From Bacteroides sp. (GTDB lineage Bacteria; Bacillota; Clostridia; Oscillospirales; Acutalibacteraceae), in NCBI GenBank assembly GCA_023665085.1, contig JAMPEQ010000011.1, positions 1 to 64,000 of the forward strand: DNA of 64,000 nt, given 5' to 3'. Made by a program: the position numbers and the translations under genes. Shown here piece by piece: positions 32,780 to 40,725 of this stretch; the first letter of the stretch is position 1; every line of letters begins with the position of its first letter. The notes under the pieces are model-generated. The model ran no database searches, was not told where the DNA came from, and was given only the letters and a program-made list of their open reading frames with translations.

Positions 32780-35002
32780 ATGGCAGAGGAATTAGAAAAC
32801 TTAACAGGTAGAATTGAAGATATAACCTTTCAAAACGAGTCAACGGGATTTGCAGTGGCTGAGGTTGATGCAGGTGATGAATATGTAACTGTTGTCGGAA
32901 CACTAGGCACTATAATGATTGGTGAAGAGGTGGTTTTTCAAGGAGAATGGACTATCCACCAAACTTTCGGCAGGCAGTTTAAGGCAGTTCGCCTGCAGCG
33001 CACTCTTCCTGCAGATACATCCGGTATGCTTCGCTTTTTGTCGGCAGGAATAATAAAGGGTGTCAGAGAGGCAACAGCCACAAAAATTGTTGAAACCTTT
33101 GGTGCTGATACGTTTAATGTTATTGAGAATGAGCCTGAAAGATTAGCTGAAATTAAGGGCATAAATAAGGCAAAGGCAAAAAAGATAAGTCAGGATTTCA
33201 AATTGCAGTTTGCGGCAAGAGATGTTATGAACGGACTGGCTGAAATAGGACTGAGTCAGCAGGAAGCCTTTGATGCCTACAATCTGTACAAAGCCAATGC
33301 ACTCGATATAATTAAAGAAAATCCTTATGCCTTTGTATCTCAAAGCAATGGCTTTACTTTTGAACGTGCCGATGAAATTGCTTTTAATCTTAGTGAGGAG
33401 CCGTTATTTGACTATCGCAGTCAGGCAGGTATTGTTTATGTGGTAAGGCATAATCTTAATAATGGTCATACCTGTTTGCCGAGAAAAAGTATGATTAAGC
33501 CTGCCTTGTCATTGCTGGATTGCAGTGAGGATGATGTTGAAATTGCAATTGACAATGCTATTGAGGCACATCAGCTTGTGCAGGAGGATATTGACGGAAA
33601 AGAATTTTTATTTTTACCTGAAATTTACAGGGCTGAGTCAACTATAGCAGAAAGACTGCAGATAATGCTTCATTTTCCGCCTAATGAAAGTCCGATATCT
33701 CAAAGCGAAATATATACATTTGAGCAAAGTAATGATATAAAATTTGATGATAAACAGCGTGAAGCAATAGAGATTGCAGTTAATAAAGGTATTCTTATAT
33801 TAACAGGCGGACCAGGAACAGGTAAAACTACTACAGTTAAGGGTATTATAACTCTCATGAAAAACAGAGGTCTTGATGTTGCACTTGCAGCACCAACAGG
33901 AAGAGCTGCTAAGCGTATGACAGAATTGACCGGATATGAGGCAAAAACTATTCACCGGCTTCTTGAGGTTGAATATAAAGAGAATTCTAATGAGCCCAGT
34001 TTTTGCCATAATCTAAGAAATCCATTGGAATGCGATGCAGTAATTGTTGATGAGCTTTCTATGGTGGATGTCACTATTTTTTCTGCTCTGCTTGATGCAC
34101 TGCCTCTTAAGTGCAGGCTGATAATGGTCGGTGATAAGGATCAGCTTCCGCCTGTAGGAGCAGGAAATGTACTTGCAGACTTAATTAAAAGCAATTTGAT
34201 TAGCGTTGTAAGTCTTGACAGGATTTTCCGTCAGGCAATGGAAAGTAAAATCGTATCAAATGCTCACAGAGTTGTAAATGGTATAATGCCTGAATTTGAT
34301 AACAGTAATCCGGATTCTGATTTCTTTTTGCTGAACGAGGATTCAAGATATAATGCACCAAGAAAGATCGTAAATCTTGTTACTAAGCGTCTGCCTGCAG
34401 GCTATGGATATGATCCTGTGAATGATATTCAGGTGCTTTGTCCCAGCAGAAAGGGTGATGTTGGTACCGAAACACTTAATGCAATGCTTCAGGAAAAGCT
34501 CAATCCGCCGTCACGTGATAAAACGGAGTTGAAAAATCGTGGATATATTCTTCGTGAGGGTGACAAGGTTATGCAGATAAAGAATAATTATGATGTGCCT
34601 TGGTTTAAGAATGATGAAAACGGAACAGGAGTCTTTAACGGTGATATCGGCATGCTTACTCATATTGACAGAGCAAATGATATTATAAATGTAAAATATG
34701 ATGACAGGGAAGCTATGTACAGTATTGAAAATGCCAAAGAGCTTGAGCTTGCTTATGCTATGACAGTACATAAAAGTCAGGGCAGTGAGTTTAATGTAGT
34801 TGTTCTTCCGACCATAAGCACACCGCCAAAGCTGGCATACAGAAATTTGTTTTATACTGCGTTGACAAGAGCAAAAAATCTTCTTGTAATTGTTGGAAAC
34901 ACAGGCTCAGTAAAGGCTATGGTTGATAATGATAAAAAAAGCAGACGCTACAGTGCGTTACTTCACTTTCTTAATAAAGACACAGATAATCCATTTGCAT
35001 GA
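32780..35002 (+). CDS. recD2: RecD2 DNA helicase (RecD-like, RecBC-independent)
   Basis: This 740-aa protein is a 5'-3' SF1B helicase. The RecD2-specific N-terminal region (about 1-330) has an OB-like start LTGRIEDITFQNESTGFAV and helix-hairpin-helix repeats near 90-150. The helicase core follows: Walker A GGPGTGKTTT at about 341-350, Walker B VIVDELSMVD, and the C-terminal motif AMTVHKSQGSEF. RecD2 acts in replication fork repair in Firmicutes without RecBC. The ATG at 32780 is chosen because GGTGA lies just upstream; ATG 32768 is an alternative. An extended -10 (TGATATAAT, ending at 32751) precedes it. Confidence 0.96.
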   Translation: MAEELENLTGRIEDITFQNESTGFAVAEVDAGDEYVTVVGTLGTIMIGEEVVFQGEWTIHQTFGRQFKAVRLQRTLPADTSGMLRFLSAGIIKGVREATATKIVETFGADTFNVIENEPERLAEIKGINKAKAKKISQDFKLQFAARDVMNGLAEIGLSQQEAFDAYNLYKANALDIIKENPYAFVSQSNGFTFERADEIAFNLSEEPLFDYRSQAGIVYVVRHNLNNGHTCLPRKSMIKPALSLLDCSEDDVEIAIDNAIEAHQLVQEDIDGKEFLFLPEIYRAESTIAERLQIMLHFPPNESPISQSEIYTFEQSNDIKFDDKQREAIEIAVNKGILILTGGPGTGKTTTVKGIITLMKNRGLDVALAAPTGRAAKRMTELTGYEAKTIHRLLEVEYKENSNEPSFCHNLRNPLECDAVIVDELSMVDVTIFSALLDALPLKCRLIMVGDKDQLPPVGAGNVLADLIKSNLISVVSLDRIFRQAMESKIVSNAHRVVNGIMPEFDNSNPDSDFFLLNEDSRYNAPRKIVNLVTKRLPAGYGYDPVNDIQVLCPSRKGDVGTETLNAMLQEKLNPPSRDKTELKNRGYILREGDKVMQIKNNYDVPWFKNDENGTGVFNGDIGMLTHIDRANDIINVKYDDREAMYSIENAKELELAYAMTVHKSQGSEFNVVVLPTISTPPKLAYRNLFYTALTRAKNLLVIVGNTGSVKAMVDNDKKSRRYSALLHFLNKDTDNPFA

Positions 35003-35039
35003 TTTGCTGTGAATAAAATTTTAATTATTTTGTATTTTC

Positions 35040-35068
35040 TTGACAATAAGATACTTTTAAAGTAACAT
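35040..35068 (+). promoter_or_regulatory. Promoter of the mreB-cobO-ecf operon
   Basis: TTGACA (35040-35045) and TAACAT (35063-35068) are separated by 17 bases. The leader is only about 25 bases, so there is no room for a cobalamin riboswitch. Confidence 0.75.
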
Positions 35069-35096
35069 ACTTTTATAGAATTTAAAGGATGTTTTT

Positions 35097-36125
35097 ATGT
35101 TTGGTTATGATTTAGGTATTGATTTCGGTACAAGCTCCGTTATCATATCGGTTGTCGGTAAGGGCGTTGTGCTGGAAGAGCCTGCCTTTGTGGCATATGA
35201 TGAAGAAAAAGAAAAAATAATATACGCGGGTAAAAGAGCTTACTATCTTCAGGGAAGAGAGCCTCAGGGAATTAAGGTTATTCAGCCTATTGTAAACGGT
35301 GCAGTAGGTAACTATTCCCTAGCATGCCAAATGATAAGAAGCTTTATGAACAAGGTGCTTAAGAAAAGTATTTTTAAGCCAAGAGTTGTGGCTGCGATGC
35401 CGTCAGTAAGTACTGATGTTGAAAAACGTACTTTGATTTCTGCAATTATTTCAGCAGGGGCAAGGTCAGTTTGCCTTATAGAAGAACCTATTTGCGCTGC
35501 CTTTGGATCGGGAGTTGATCCGCTTAATCCTGCCGGTGTATTTGTTATTAATATAGGTGCAGGAACAACTGATATGGCAATAGTCAGTCAGGGCTCTATG
35601 AATAGATTTGAAACAATTAAAACAGCGGGTGACAGCTTTGACGAGGCTATTATAAGATATGTGAGAGATAATTATGACCTTTATATCGGATTGAGAACTG
35701 CTGAAGAAATAAAAAAGAATATCGGATGTGCAGTTGAGCGTGAAAATGATATTACCATGGAAATAAAGGGCAGAAATTCTGTTTCAGGATTACCAAAAAC
35801 AATTGAGGTTACAGGTAATGAAATTTGTGCATGCCTGCAGGATGAGCTTAATAAAATCATAAGCACAGCTAAATCTATTATTGAGCATACATCACCTCAG
35901 CTTGTAAGCGATGTTACTAACGGTAATTTGCTTCTTTCAGGCGGTTCTGCTCAGCTATACGGTATGGATACTATGCTTAGTGAAGCTCTGCGTATAGATG
36001 TAAATGTTGTTCCGCATCCTGTTACATGTGTTTCAAAAGGATGCGAGGTCGCACTCAAAAAAATGAGCATGCTTGATCAGTACGGCTATTCATTTAAGAC
36101 TAAGGAAGAGGTTCGTACACGATGA
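35097..36125 (+). CDS. mreB: MreB/Mbl-like bacterial actin
   Basis: This 342-aa protein belongs to the MreB family of cell-shape actins. The phosphate-1 motif is GIDFGTSS (7-14), phosphate-2 VINIGAGTTD near residue 150, and the adenosine motif LLSGGSAQLYGMD near residue 280. MreB filaments guide lateral wall synthesis under the membrane. Its context is unusual: there is no mreC/mreD, and its stop overlaps the corrinoid adenosyltransferase start (ATGA). It may be an extra paralogue (Mbl/MreBH-like) rather than the main mreB. Confidence 0.9.
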   Translation: MFGYDLGIDFGTSSVIISVVGKGVVLEEPAFVAYDEEKEKIIYAGKRAYYLQGREPQGIKVIQPIVNGAVGNYSLACQMIRSFMNKVLKKSIFKPRVVAAMPSVSTDVEKRTLISAIISAGARSVCLIEEPICAAFGSGVDPLNPAGVFVINIGAGTTDMAIVSQGSMNRFETIKTAGDSFDEAIIRYVRDNYDLYIGLRTAEEIKKNIGCAVERENDITMEIKGRNSVSGLPKTIEVTGNEICACLQDELNKIISTAKSIIEHTSPQLVSDVTNGNLLLSGGSAQLYGMDTMLSEALRIDVNVVPHPVTCVSKGCEVALKKMSMLDQYGYSFKTKEEVRTR

Positions 36126-36592
36126 TACAGCTTTATTACGGTGACGGAAAGGGCAAGACCACTTCTGCAATAGGTGCAGGAATGAGAGCTTTTGGTGCAG
36201 GATTAAAGGTTTCCATTGTGCAGTTTTTGAAGGATAATAAATCTTCTGAGCTTTTTGTACTTCCTTTTAATGTTTTTTCATCACCAAGTAAACTGCCATT
36301 TAATCCTGATAAGGAAGAATATCAAAAGTGGGTAGACAGTGCAGTACGTTTTTTGTCTGAATGCGACAGTGATGTAATAATTCTTGATGAGCTTTTGGAT
36401 GTGCTTGACCGCTTTATTGATGAAGATGATATTATCCGAATAATCAACAATAAGCCAGATACTGAATTTATAATTACAGGTCATAGAAAAAGTAAGAGGC
36501 TTTTTGAAATTGCTGATTATATCAGCCATATTACTAAAGAAAAGCATCCCTTTGATGTCGGAGTGAAGGCACGAAGGGGAATTGAATATTAG
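36122..36592 (+). CDS. cobO: Cob(I)yrinic acid a,c-diamide adenosyltransferase (CobO/BtuR type)
   Basis: This 156-aa enzyme transfers adenosyl from ATP to cob(I)alamin or cobinamide, making coenzyme B12. The P-loop is GDGKGKTT (7-14), the Walker-B-like segment DVIILDELLDVLD is at about 82-94, and the C-terminus has HPFDVGVKARRGIEY, a family hallmark. It starts at ATG 36122 inside the mreB stop and is followed 41 bases later by the ECF transporter genes, which supports a joint role in corrinoid salvage. No corrin ring synthesis genes are near. Confidence 0.94.
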   Translation: MIQLYYGDGKGKTTSAIGAGMRAFGAGLKVSIVQFLKDNKSSELFVLPFNVFSSPSKLPFNPDKEEYQKWVDSAVRFLSECDSDVIILDELLDVLDRFIDEDDIIRIINNKPDTEFIITGHRKSKRLFEIADYISHITKEKHPFDVGVKARRGIEY

Positions 36593-36633
36593 GCTGATTA
36601 AAATAGTTTAATTGGCTGTGCAGGAGGATAGCT

Positions 36634-37488
36634 ATGGATAGATTTTCAAAATATAACCCCAAAGCTGTCCTCCTATTTTTTATAAGTGAAATTACAGCAA
36701 CTCTTCTTATTTTTAATCCGATATACCTTTGTATCAGCTTTTTATCTGCATTTGTATACAAGCTGATTATTGACGGAAAAAAAGCAGTGCTATATTTAAT
36801 TAAATTTATTATTCCATTAGTTGTTTTGATTTCAGTATTCAATATGCTGTTCGTTCATACAGGTGTAACAGAAATTTTTACATTGTTTGATATGAGTTTC
36901 ACCCTTGAAAGTTTGTTTTACGGATTTTGTCAGGGAATAATGTTTGCTGCAGTGATTATCTGGATGTCAAATTATAGCAAGGCTGTTACCTCAGAGGGAT
37001 TGCTGGCAGTATTTGGAAGGAAAGCTCCAAATATTTCTCTTGTTTTTTCAATGATACTTACATTTATTCCTAGGCTGAAACGAAATTTGGATGAAATAAA
37101 TGATGCATCAGCTTTGCTTGATAATGGTGAAGGCAAAATTAAAAAAGGTATTTCAAATTTGTCAGCACTTATAAGCATGACCTTGGAGGAAAGTATTGAA
37201 ACTGCAGATTCCATGAAAGCCAGAGGTTTTAATAATAATAGAACACCATACTCAAAGTATCCTTTTTCATTTAAAGATTTTGTTTTGATTGCCATTGAAT
37301 TGATTTTTCTCGGTGCTTTGATATTTTTTAAGGCATCAGGAAAGACTATCTTTATTTTTGAACCGCGGATTTATGTGGAAGGTGTCAATATCGTTTCGGT
37401 AATTATATTTTCATCTCTTTCATTTATTCCTGTTATGATTGATTTAGGGGAGGAGTTAAGATGGCTGTACTTAAAACAGAAAATTTAA
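36634..37488 (+). CDS. ecfT: ECF transporter transmembrane subunit (EcfT)
   Basis: This 284-aa protein has about six membrane helices and the coupling motif SMKARGF near residue 192, which contacts the ATPases in EcfT proteins. It forms the energizing module with the fused ATPase encoded next. ATG 36634 follows AGGAGG (36622-36627). Its 3' end overlaps the ATPase gene by 28 bases. The operon position after cobO points to cobalamin as the substrate of the complex. Confidence 0.92.
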   Translation: MDRFSKYNPKAVLLFFISEITATLLIFNPIYLCISFLSAFVYKLIIDGKKAVLYLIKFIIPLVVLISVFNMLFVHTGVTEIFTLFDMSFTLESLFYGFCQGIMFAAVIIWMSNYSKAVTSEGLLAVFGRKAPNISLVFSMILTFIPRLKRNLDEINDASALLDNGEGKIKKGISNLSALISMTLEESIETADSMKARGFNNNRTPYSKYPFSFKDFVLIAIELIFLGALIFFKASGKTIFIFEPRIYVEGVNIVSVIIFSSLSFIPVMIDLGEELRWLYLKQKI

Positions 37489-38921
37489 GCTTTACATATC
37501 CTGATTCAGACAGAATGGCTCTTGACAGTATCAGTGTTGAAATTAACAGCGGTGAAATGATACTGATTATGGGTAAAACAGGCAGCGGAAAATCAACTCT
37601 TCTTCGCATGTTGAAAAAGGAGCTTACTCCTGCAGGTAAAACTGAGGGGAACATAACAATAAATGCAAAATCAGTTGCCTTTGTTCAGCAAAATCCCGAT
37701 ACTTCATTTGTTGCAGAAAAGGTTAGGGGAGAGCTTGCTTTTGCACTTGAAAATAAGTGTATGCCGAACAACGAAATTGCTTTAAGAATAGGTGAAATTG
37801 CCTCTTATTTCAATATTATTGATTTGCTTGATAAAGAGGTTTCAAAGCTGTCAGGCGGTGAAAAAGCAGTTGTGCAGATAGCTGCATCAATGATTACGGA
37901 TGCGGATGTGATTATTCTTGATGAGCCTTTTTCACAGCTTGATCCAAAGGCTTGCCGTCAGATTATTGATGTTGTAAAACGTATAAATGAAGAGCTTGGT
38001 ATAACTGTGCTTCTTTCAAGTCATGAATGTGATGGTATTGTTGATATTTGTGACAGAATTATTGTGCTTGAAAGTGGAAAGATTATTGCTGATGATTCAC
38101 CCGATATTATTTCTAAGAATGATAATCTAATCAATTTTTTCCCTTGCTATACAGCTCTTTTTGAAGAAAGACCACTTTCAATTAAATCAGCCGTTTCATT
38201 TGCAGGTGTTTTGAAAGAGAAGAGTATTCAATATCCTGCAGAGTCAAAAATCGTACTTGAGGCAAAAAAAATAACCTTTTCATATGCAAGACGTGAAAAG
38301 GACGTATTATGCAGCCTTTCATATAAAGCGTATAAAGGAAAAATTCATGCGATTGCAGGTGCAAACGGCAGCGGAAAAACCACACTGCTTAAAGCCCTTG
38401 CAGGAATAAAAAAATGCTATGCCGGCAAAATCAAAAGAGAAGGAAAGCCTGCATATCTTCCGCAGAATGTTAAGTATCTTTTCACAAAAGATACCGTTGG
38501 GGAAGAAATTAATATTGATACTGCAAAAAAATTTGATCTTGAAAGCTGTATTAATCAACATCCTTATGATTTAAGCGGAGGGCAGATGCAGAAGCTTGCT
38601 TTGGCAATTTTAAGTCAGCAGAATTTTGATATCCTGCTTCTTGATGAGCCGTCAAAATGCCTCGACAGCAGTAACAAGGAGATGCTGAAGTTATATATGA
38701 AGTCGCTTGCAGATAATGGTAAAACTATAATTTTTGTTTCACATGATATGGATTTTATCAGTGAAACTGCAGATTATGTATCATTTCTGGCAGATGGAAT
38801 AATTACTTTAACAGGTGACAGAAGAACAGTTTTGTCATCACTTAATTTTTATACAAGCTCGATAAGACGGATTACACGTAAATATCTTAAAAGCTGTACA
38901 TCTGCGGAGGACTTGCTATGA
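37461..38921 (+). CDS. ECF transporter fused double ATPase (EcfA-A')
   Basis: This 486-aa protein contains two ABC ATPase domains in tandem. The first has Walker A GKTGSGKST (about 35-43), signature KLSGGEKA and Walker B VIILDEPFSQ; the second has GANGSGKTT (about 298-306), signature DLSGGQMQ and Walker B ILLLDEPSK. Such fusions replace separate EcfA1 and EcfA2. It overlaps ecfT upstream and ecfS downstream (4 bases), giving a tightly coupled operon. Both nucleotide sites look intact. Confidence 0.94.
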   Translation: MAVLKTENLSFTYPDSDRMALDSISVEINSGEMILIMGKTGSGKSTLLRMLKKELTPAGKTEGNITINAKSVAFVQQNPDTSFVAEKVRGELAFALENKCMPNNEIALRIGEIASYFNIIDLLDKEVSKLSGGEKAVVQIAASMITDADVIILDEPFSQLDPKACRQIIDVVKRINEELGITVLLSSHECDGIVDICDRIIVLESGKIIADDSPDIISKNDNLINFFPCYTALFEERPLSIKSAVSFAGVLKEKSIQYPAESKIVLEAKKITFSYARREKDVLCSLSYKAYKGKIHAIAGANGSGKTTLLKALAGIKKCYAGKIKREGKPAYLPQNVKYLFTKDTVGEEINIDTAKKFDLESCINQHPYDLSGGQMQKLALAILSQQNFDILLLDEPSKCLDSSNKEMLKLYMKSLADNGKTIIFVSHDMDFISETADYVSFLADGIITLTGDRRTVLSSLNFYTSSIRRITRKYLKSCTSAEDLL

Positions 38922-39601
38922 AAAAGCTTTTGTCAATAATTCCGGCCGTTATATGCTTTGCCGGTATTTCAGTCTGGCAGTTTTTCAGTGATAATCCAAA
39001 TCACTATTTGATGGCTGCTTCGGTTATAATTGTATCATTGATTCCGTTTTTTATTTCCTTTGAAAAGAGTAAACCATCTGCAAAAGAGATTTCGCTTATT
39101 GCCTCTTTGATAGCAATTGCCGTTGTCAGCCGTGCTGCATTTTATCTTATTCCACAGGTTAAGCCGATTGGTGCAGTTGTTGCCGTCAGCGGTGTGTGCC
39201 TTGGCGGTAAAAGAGGTTATTTTGTAGGTGCAATGTCTGCATTTGTGTCAGATTTTATATTCGGACAGGGAATATGGACACCTTTTCAAATGGTAGCTCT
39301 GGGAACGGTAGGTTTAATTTCTGGTTTGGTGTTCAGTAAAATAAGGGCAAAAAGGCTTAGTCTTTCTATAATCGGATTTGTTCTTACGTTTATTATTTAT
39401 GGATTGATTGTTGACAGCTGTTCGGTGATTATGCTAAGTTCTGATTTTTCTCTCAAATCAGCTTTGGCTGTTTACGCAGCGGGTATACCATTTGGTCTTG
39501 TTTTTGGGATTACAACATTTGTTTTTCTGTTTTTATTCGGTGAAGCATTTGTAAAAAAAATAAATAGAATTATTGTTAAATACGGTATTATAAAGGAGTA
39601 G
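38918..39601 (+). CDS. ECF transporter substrate-binding S component (probable cobalamin)
   Basis: This 227-aa protein has six to seven membrane helices and the S-component layout, with the conserved RAAFYLIPQVKPIGA stretch and GKRGYFVGAMSAFVSDF in the middle. The family spans many vitamins and sequence alone does not fix the substrate. Because it follows an adenosyltransferase that makes coenzyme B12, cobalamin or cobinamide is the best guess, in line with CbrT-type ECF systems. It starts at ATG 38918, overlapping the ATPase stop. Confidence 0.85.
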   Translation: MKKLLSIIPAVICFAGISVWQFFSDNPNHYLMAASVIIVSLIPFFISFEKSKPSAKEISLIASLIAIAVVSRAAFYLIPQVKPIGAVVAVSGVCLGGKRGYFVGAMSAFVSDFIFGQGIWTPFQMVALGTVGLISGLVFSKIRAKRLSLSIIGFVLTFIIYGLIVDSCSVIMLSSDFSLKSALAVYAAGIPFGLVFGITTFVFLFLFGEAFVKKINRIIVKYGIIKE

Positions 39602-39603
39602 CT

Positions 39604-39852
39604 ATGGATAATCCAATTATAAATAAACTTGTTAAATTTGCATTTATAAGCACTGTTATCGGTGCCTGCACAATCGGAATTTGCCCGGCCTTTGCAATTA
39701 TGGGAATTACTGTCGGACTGGTGTTAAAAATAAAAGGTGTAGAGCTTAGCAAAGAAAATGCACTTAAAATTAAATATACATATATTCTTGGTGGATTAAG
39801 CTTAGTCTTTTTTGTAATAGATATTATATTGCTGAGCTTGTTTGTAAGATAA
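39604..39852 (+). CDS. Small membrane protein at the end of the ECF operon
   Basis: This 82-aa protein has two long hydrophobic segments (about 10-45 and 58-80) separated by a charged loop KIKGVELSKENALKIKY. ATG 39604 follows AAAGGAG, two bases after the S-component stop, so it belongs to the operon. No family is recognised with confidence. It may be an accessory of the transporter or an unrelated small membrane protein. Confidence 0.75.
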   Translation: MDNPIINKLVKFAFISTVIGACTIGICPAFAIMGITVGLVLKIKGVELSKENALKIKYTYILGGLSLVFFVIDIILLSLFVR

Positions 39853-39872
39853 TTAAATATTATTTAGTATCT

Positions 39873-39932
<60 letters not shown>

Positions 39933-39971
39933 TATAAAAATAAAAAATATATGAAAAATAATAAAAAATTA

Positions 39972-39999
39972 TTGACAAACGATAATTATTGAATATAAT
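39972..39999 (+). promoter_or_regulatory. Promoter of the DUF2975-XRE-DUF4173 module
   Basis: TTGACA (39972-39977) and TATAAT (39994-39999) are separated by 16 bases, both full consensus. Confidence 0.85.
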
Positions 40000-40025
40000 T
40001 AAGGTAAATATTAGGAGGAATGATT

Positions 40026-40505
40026 ATGAAAAATATTATGAATAATACTTCTGCTTCTGTAAAAATTACTCATTTTGCTGTAAGACTTTGCTATGTTTTA
40101 CTTACAGCTGCAGCAATAGGATTGCCTATTATTTTATTCAAGGGATTTTATAATTTTGAAATTTTGGGTGAAATCAAAGATTTTATTCTGATACCATTTT
40201 ATTTTGTTGTTCCGGCAGGATATGTCGCATTATTCTGTCTTGACAGGCTTCTAATTAATATACGAAAAGGTATCGTATTTGATAAAAAGAATGTTAAAAT
40301 ACTCAGAACTATAAGTATTGCATGCCTCTATGCAGGATTGGTGGGTATTGTATCATTTATTGCTGTTATGATTTTGGATTTTATGTTTGAAACTCTGTTA
40401 ATTCTTGCAATGGGCGAAATATTTATGGCACTTGTTGTCAGAGTTGTTCAAAATGTTTTTGAAAAAGCAATAGACATAAAAGAAGAAAACGATTTAACTA
40501 TATAG
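40026..40505 (+). CDS. DUF2975 family membrane protein
   Basis: This 159-aa protein has four membrane helices and matches the DUF2975 pattern, including the RKGIVFDKKNVKILRTIS loop between helices two and three (about 84-101). DUF2975 proteins are routinely encoded beside a small XRE regulator, as here; their role is unknown. The start is ATG 40026, seven bases after AGGAGG (40013-40018); ATG 40020 is too close to that site. Nine bases separate it from the regulator gene. Confidence 0.88.
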   Translation: MKNIMNNTSASVKITHFAVRLCYVLLTAAAIGLPIILFKGFYNFEILGEIKDFILIPFYFVVPAGYVALFCLDRLLINIRKGIVFDKKNVKILRTISIACLYAGLVGIVSFIAVMILDFMFETLLILAMGEIFMALVVRVVQNVFEKAIDIKEENDLTI

Positions 40506-40514
40506 GAGGGTATT

Positions 40515-40724
40515 ATGGCAATTATTGTAAATCTTGATGTAATGCTTGCGAAGAGAAAAATGTCCTCCGGAGATTTGGCTAAGAAGGTCGGTATTACACC
40601 GGCTAATTTATCTATACTTAAAACAGGCAAGGCAAAGGCAATCCGCTTTTCAACCTTAGAGGCAATATGCAGAGAGCTTGACTGCCAGCCCGGTGATATT
40701 CTTGAATATACGGAGGAGTCTTAA
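40515..40724 (+). CDS. Small XRE-family HTH regulator
   Basis: This 69-aa protein is almost entirely one HTH domain: LDVMLAKRKMSSGDLAKKVG, then TPANLSILKTGKAKAIRFSTL and the closing CRELDCQPGDILEY. This is the YozG-like type that accompanies DUF2975 proteins. It follows AGGAGGG and ends one base before the next start, so the three genes are one operon. It probably controls its own promoter at 39972-39999. Confidence 0.93.
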   Translation: MAIIVNLDVMLAKRKMSSGDLAKKVGITPANLSILKTGKAKAIRFSTLEAICRELDCQPGDILEYTEES

Positions 40725-40725
40725 T

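Noticed and set aside
35003-35096. Cobalamin riboswitch before the mreB-cobO-ecf operon
   Set aside because: The leader after the promoter is about 25 bases and no B12-box-like sequence was seen.
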